Shown here piece by piece: positions 59,885 through 64,000 of a stretch of DNA of 64,000 nucleotides. Both the position numbers and the translations under genes were made by a program. This stretch comes from Bullera alba (lineage: Eukaryota > Basidiomycota > Tremellomycetes > Tremellales > Bulleraceae): NCBI GenBank assembly GCA_001600095.1, contig BCIX01000002.1:682001-746000 (forward strand), in the 5' to 3' direction. The notes beneath the pieces are model-generated. The model saw only the letters and a list, made by a program, of their open reading frames with translations. It searched no databases and was not told the origin of the DNA. The number at the start of each line of letters is the position of its first letter. Position 1 is the stretch's first letter.

Positions 59885-60012
59885 TGAAATCGACGATATC
59901 GTGTTTCGACCATTCCTGACAGGATTGGACCCGAAGCATCCTTTGACCCCCTGTCCCTGCACCAGGGCCCTCATGTACTCCATCCAACTGAGGGCGAATA
60001 TGGTATATATAC
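59885..60012 (+). promoter_or_regulatory. Array promoter block, copy C
   Basis: More diverged at its start (GAAATCGACGATATCGTGTTT) but keeps CATCCTTTGA (59937-59946), CCTGCACCAGG and the TATATATA box at about 60004, 77 bases before the ATG. Confidence 0.7.
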
Positions 60013-60080
60013 CTGCAGTAGCCATTGGTGTCTATCCTGCACTCACGCTGGTACTTCCACTTACATCCGCTTCGTCCAAC

Positions 60081-61153
60081 ATGAGAAATTTGATAACATC
60101 ATTTGTCGCTCTGGTAGCGCTATCCGGTAAGTGTCACTGTTTAAGCTCGAGTTAACCCCTAGGCGTATCGTCATCGCAACCAAGAAGGGCGTCAGGGCAC
60201 GAAGTTAATCCCAGACAGAGTGACTTGAAGCCACTCTGGAACGACGCGCCGTACTATGCCGATGTCAGGAAGGGTGAGTCAAAGACGACAGCAGCGACTG
60301 ATGGATGTAGGGGTCCATGACAATCCGGACTTCCTAGCTGGTGGGTTCCGCATTTGCGTTCAGAACTGACTACAGCTCTCGCGGCAATCACCCTGTCCAA
60401 GGGCGGACCGTCGTACCTCAAGTTGATCATCAACGAAATGGAGTATCCCGATCACGGGAAAAATGTGACTCGAGCGTTGTTCGAGATCTTCCGAACAGCC
60501 CCGGCTGTGCAGGTGAATGACAACACGAAGAAATACGAACAAGTCGCCGAACACAAATGGGTGGAGATCGTACCAACCAGGGACGTGAACACCGAGCGGT
60601 CGGTATGGTGGGTCGATGGGTTTGAAGCCGCAACCATCAAGTATCTCGGCTACACAAATCCCGGCCGAGTTGGAGCGGCAATGTGGCTTTCCGCTTTCGT
60701 GAACAGAGAGACGTTGTTCGAGAGCAATCTCCAGCAAAGCGACTTTTGTACGTTCACTGTCCCACATATGGTCACCTCCACTGGGATCTGGGAGCTGATG
60801 ACTTGCTTCTTGTACTTCCAGGGAATATCGCCAAAAAGACACCGGCGTCATCGGTGGTTCTGGAGACGAAGAAGCTAGACTCTATGCCCGGCGGTCTGAC
60901 CAAGGATCACGCCTACGCCGTCATCAAGGCCTATACGGATGGTAGTACCGACAAGTGAGTGAATGACACACACGAGCACCCACTGATCTGCAGGATCGAT
61001 CTTTACGACTCTGATGATGGCCAGAACAGGACTTACAGCTTTGGCGATATCTACGGCTCGATCAGTTTCATGTCTCACTTTACCAACAGTGACGAGCTGG
61101 ACTGGCAATTCGACATCTGCCGTTCATGCTGTATGATACCTTGTACTGATTGA
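60081..61153 (+). CDS. Secreted calpain-like pseudo-protease, paralogue C
   Basis: Six exons (60081-60126, 60163-60273, 60311-60340, 60376-60747, 60822-60954, 60994-61153) give 283 residues. Signal peptide MRNLITSFVALVALSG; exon 2 is 15 bases shorter than in A and B because it lacks the second VHPR unit. The lost-Cys segment (VHDNPDFLAALAAIT), the His motif (GLTKDHAYAVI) and LYDSDDGQ are as in copy B. At the point where A, B and D end (QFDI/QFDL then TGA), this copy reads QFDICRSCCMIPCTD: the TGA has become TGC and translation runs 11 codons on. The new tail has four cysteines. It is not known whether the tail is retained or harmful. Confidence 0.72.
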
Positions 61154-61658
61154 AAATTCGAGTGATGTTAGCTTGTGCAGTGGACACGCAGACTGCTGTG
61201 AGGTGTCAGCTGATGCCGTGTATATCAGAGTGCTTGAGAGGATGAGGGAGTTTGAGAGTCGGCTCGCGCGGCGTGACCAGCTTCCTCTTTCTCTGTCTGG
61301 AACATCCGTGCTGCAGGTTTGCCGTGCGATACCGATGCCAAATAATCTAGGGACTAGGAGTAAGACTAGCGTTTCTGCCCCTAGGGGATGGACAGGGATG
61401 TAACGATTGAATGGAAACGACATCGCGCTGGAATTGGAACTGACATAGCCTTAGAAAATGGATCGCTGAGTGGTTTCTTCCGTTCTTCTTGATGACGATT
61501 ATGCGAAGTCGAGCTGATTCAGACATCCGGTGAATGGTCCCCCCAGATGTGCATACGAAAAGCCAACATGGGCACACGCACCTATGCTCAACTGCCAAGT
61601 CGTCTCCTTCAGCGCTGTGCTGTCCTAAAGGGTTGAGGGATCAAGGGAGGTGAAGATC
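61154..61658. other. Spacer between paralogues C and D
   Basis: About 500 bases with no supported feature; the duplicated 3' segment seen after A and B is not recognisable here. Confidence 0.55.
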
Positions 61659-61770
61659 GAAACGGGTCACATCGCGTTTTAATCGATCATTGCGGTATTG
61701 AGCATAGGACATCCTTTGACCCCACTCCCTGATGCTCTCCTCAACTGAAGGAGCCTCTGGTATACATAAA
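61659..61770 (+). promoter_or_regulatory. Array promoter block, copy D
   Basis: GAAACGGGTCACATCGCGTT, CATCCTTTGA (61710-61719) and a TATACATAAA box at about 61761, 78 bases before the ATG. The CCTGCACCAGG element is missing or shortened. Confidence 0.72.
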
Positions 61771-61838
61771 CCAGCCGTCGCTGTCATCGATCCTGCCTTC
61801 ATTCTGAGACGAGCACCTGATATTTGCTTTCGCCCAAT

Positions 61839-62880
61839 ATGAGAGGTTTGTTGACAACTTTTGTTGCTCTGGTAGCGATTACAGGTGAGTCATATCGCTG
61901 TGGATCCGACTAACCTCTAGGCGTCTCCGCATCGCACCGAAGCAGAGCGTATGGTCGTAGCGTTCACCCTCGACAGAACGCGGTGAAGCCACTATGGAAC
62001 GATGTTCCCCTCTACAGCGACGTCAGGAAGGGTGAGTCAGACTACCAGCAATAGCTAATGGGTACAGGTGTTCACGATAATCCTGACTTTCTGGCCAGTA
62101 GGTCTCACTCTTACGTCTGAAACTGATAAGAGCTCTCGCCGCGATCACTTTGTCCAAGGGCGGACCGTCGTATCTGAAATGGCTCATCAACGAAGGGGAT
62201 TACCCTGACCATGGGAAGAACGTAACCCGATCCTGGTTCGAGATATTCAATCAGAGGGGCAGCACCGCTGTGCAGGTGAATGCTAACACGAAGAAATACC
62301 CACAAGTCGCCGAACGTAAATGGGTGGAAGTCGTTCCCAGCAAGGACATCACCACCTCAAGGGCCGTGTGGTGGATCAATGGATTCGAGGTCGCAGCTAT
62401 CAAGTACCTCGGTTCCCAAAATCCCGGCCGAACCGGAGCAGCATTCTGGTTCTCCGCTTTCGTCAACAGAGAAGCGTTGCTCGAGGGCAATCTCCTCCAG
62501 AAGGACTATTGTGGGTTGACATCTTCGCATTCCCTGGGAAACTTCCCTATTGAGACGCTGACGATGTGGTCGTTGACACATAGGGACCATCGCCAAGAAG
62601 ACACCTGCCTCGCCCGTGACACTGGAGACGAAGACGCTAGAGACTATGCCCGGTGGTCTTACCAAGAATCACGCCTATGCCGTCATAAAGGCATACACCG
62701 ATGGCAGCACTGACAAGTGAGTGATATATAGTCGAGCATTGACTGACAGGCAGGATTGTCCTATACGACACTGACGATGGCCAGAATAAGACGTACAGCT
62801 TTGGAGATATCTACGGCTCTATCAGTTTCATGACGCACTTCACCAACAGCGACGAGCTGACATGGCAATTTGACCTCTGA
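61839..62880 (+). CDS. Secreted calpain-like pseudo-protease, paralogue D
   Basis: Six exons (61839-61884, 61921-62031, 62068-62097, 62133-62510, 62584-62716, 62754-62880) give 274 residues. Signal peptide MRGLLTTFVALVAITGVSA; then HRSRAYGR, KPLWNDVPL, VHDNPDFLATLAAIT, a two-residue-longer loop (FNQRGSTAVQVN) shared with copy A, GLTKNHAYAVI and LYDTDDGQ. The exon 4 acceptor is AAGAG rather than ACAG as in B and C; AG at 62131-62132 keeps frame. It is the most diverged copy (SWFEIF, KDITTSRAVWWING). Overall fold and missing catalytic residues are as in copy B. Confidence 0.72.
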
Positions 62881-62887
62881 ATGCCGA

Positions 62888-62991
62888 TCCTTAGGCGACA
62901 TATACGGTTCTATCAGCTACGTACCGTACATGTCGCAATTCGCAAACGCCGATGTCTTCTCCTGATTGTCTCCTGACAATTTGACCTGTGA
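62888..62991 (+). pseudogene. Relic 3' exon of a fifth calpain-like copy
   Basis: Directly after the stop of copy D, the sequence reads GDIYGSISYVPYMSQFANAD in one frame, matching the family's last exon (GDIYGSISFMTHFTNSDEL), then a stop. A few bases later CAATTTGACCTGTGA matches the family ending CAATTTGACCTCTGA. A roughly 14-base insertion separates them. No other exon of this copy is found, so it is a decayed partial duplication. Confidence 0.75.
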
Positions 62992-63607
62992 TTGTCGTTG
63001 TCCATATATGCAGATGCAGAGTGCTGTAGCGGGAAGAAACACTGGTGTGACGCGTGCAGATGCGGCTTGTCGACAGAGACTACGAGTGAACCAGATCCAT
63101 AGTTAGAGTTGAGTCAGAGACTGCGAGTAGACCATTCTTGGGTATTACTTGAGTGGATGTGTCGAAGCACGGCCGGCCGCACGGCGAGCTCAGCCTCTCA
63201 GGCGAGCTCACATCGCGGCCTCACGATCGGAGAGGAACTCGCGCGTGCAATTTGCAACCGGTTAATAAGGTGGCGGACTAAGGCGGGACATCCCGCCGTA
63301 AGTCTTTGGTCCCGTTATTCACCCGGGCTAACATCCGGTGATGGAAGTCATGGAACCAGCGGTCCAGCGCGACCAGTGCCCGGACATGACAGTCTAGAGA
63401 GAGTCTGAAGCGGTCACAACAAAGCAGTCAGCGACATCAGAGCAGATCACCAACCGAGTCATATCCAGAGACGCCGCTCAAACTTCCAGCACCACAACAA
63501 ACATCGCAATAATTCGCACAATACGGCTCTTCCGACCCAATTCCAGCACTTGGCCCTTACCCGTACCTGTCATTCGACCCTATTCCCCGTCATCCCCTCG
63601 TCCGAGA
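62992..63607. other. Intergenic before ribose-5-phosphate isomerase
   Basis: About 615 bases. A perfect inverted repeat GGCGGGACATCCCGCC lies at 63282-63297. From about 63410 the sequence becomes A/C-rich, as expected for a leader. No gene seen. Confidence 0.6.
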
Positions 63608-64000
63608 ATGCCCTCCCCCGCTATCCGGAGGCTATCAGACAGCGCGCCTCAGCGACCCATCAGTCCAATGTCCGCGATACCCCCCGCTGCGACGCCAACT
63701 AAGGTGTGTTGCTTTTGAACTGTTACGGTGACTTGACCATAACGCTGATATGTCGCAGCGAATGAGTGTTGTCCAGCTCCAAAACGTGAGCAAGAGCCTC
63801 GAGGCCTTGAGCATCTTCTAACCTCTGCCTCAGTTCATTCCGCCTTCGCAACCGGTCACTCCTGGAAATCAGCTTCCCACGTCGATACCCCTACCTGTGC
63901 TCCCCGCTGTCGAGTCTGCAAAGAGGCTAGCTGCTTACGCAGCAGTTGACAACCATATTGGTCTAGAACACAAGGTGGGTGATATCGTCTGCTCCTGGCT
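63608..64000 (+). CDS. RKI1: Ribose-5-phosphate isomerase, 5' part only
   Basis: Three exons are visible before the window ends: from the ATG at 63608 (MPSPAIRRLSDSAPQRP) to a GTGTGT donor, a small exon (RMSVVQLQN), and a third reading FIPPSQPVTPG...ESAKRLAAYAAVDNHIGLEHK, followed by a GTGGGT donor. The segment SAKRLAAYAAVDNHI...HK is the N-terminal helix of type A ribose-5-phosphate isomerase (yeast: DAKRAAAYRAVDEN), and the next exon should begin with the IGIGSGST phosphate loop. The enzyme interconverts ribulose-5-phosphate and ribose-5-phosphate. The first 50 residues are a disordered extension absent from the bacterial enzyme. The coding sequence continues past the window. Confidence 0.8.

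Overview
The window is nuclear DNA from a basidiomycete yeast-like fungus, most likely a tremellomycete (Cryptococcus/Kwoniella/Saitozyma relatives). The basis is short introns (mostly 45-70 bases, GT..AG) in almost every gene, several very short exons, compact spacing with genes on both strands, and protein sequences that fit fungal orthologues: a myosin-headed chitin synthase, Mdm12, Hsp12, the complex I 9.5 kDa subunit, Atg11 and Dcn1. No rRNA, tRNA, transposon or CRISPR array was recognised.

Layout. 0.4-5.3 kb: a large basidiomycete-type protein of unknown function, then pantoate--beta-alanine ligase. 5.7-10.2 kb: MDM12 (ER-mitochondria tether) and, on the minus strand, NOG2 (60S assembly GTPase). 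10.5-17.3 kb: a complex I subunit sharing a promoter with NOG2, a doubtful small gene, a REX1-type RNA exonuclease and the MGS1/WRNIP1 AAA+ ATPase. 17.7-25.5 kb: HSP12 and a class V chitin synthase of about 6.3 kb. 25.9-33.3 kb: a gene-poor accessory stretch with two poorly supported minus-strand genes, one orphan 313-residue ORF, a 2.2 kb gap and a disordered minus-strand protein. 33.3-40.2 kb: an RA-PH adaptor, a multi-pass membrane protein and a 2-oxoglutarate/Fe(II) dioxygenase. 40.5-53.4 kb: an Ecm3/PIN-like transporter, a Gfd2/YDR514C-like protein, ATG11, DCN1 and a thioredoxin-fold protein, several as divergent pairs. 53.7-56.6 kb: a disordered minus-strand protein with a long empty upstream region.

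The most unusual part is 56.6-63.0 kb. It holds four tandem same-strand paralogues with identical six-exon layout, plus the 3' relic of a fifth. They encode about 275-residue secreted proteins. I read these as calpain-like (peptidase C2) folds that keep the catalytic-His motif (HAYAV) but have lost the catalytic Cys and the Asn of the usual NPWG motif: a tandem array of secreted pseudo-proteases. One copy has a 1-base frameshift, one has lost the shared stop codon and gained a cysteine-rich tail, and all four share a promoter block with a TATA box 65-82 bases before the ATG. The window ends in the first exons of ribose-5-phosphate isomerase.

The rest is ordinary housekeeping content arranged as divergent pairs (NOG2/complex I subunit; membrane protein/dioxygenase; transporter/Gfd2-like; ATG11/DCN1). 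Exon limits were set by hand from splice sites and reading frame. Family calls rest on recalled motifs, not on searches.
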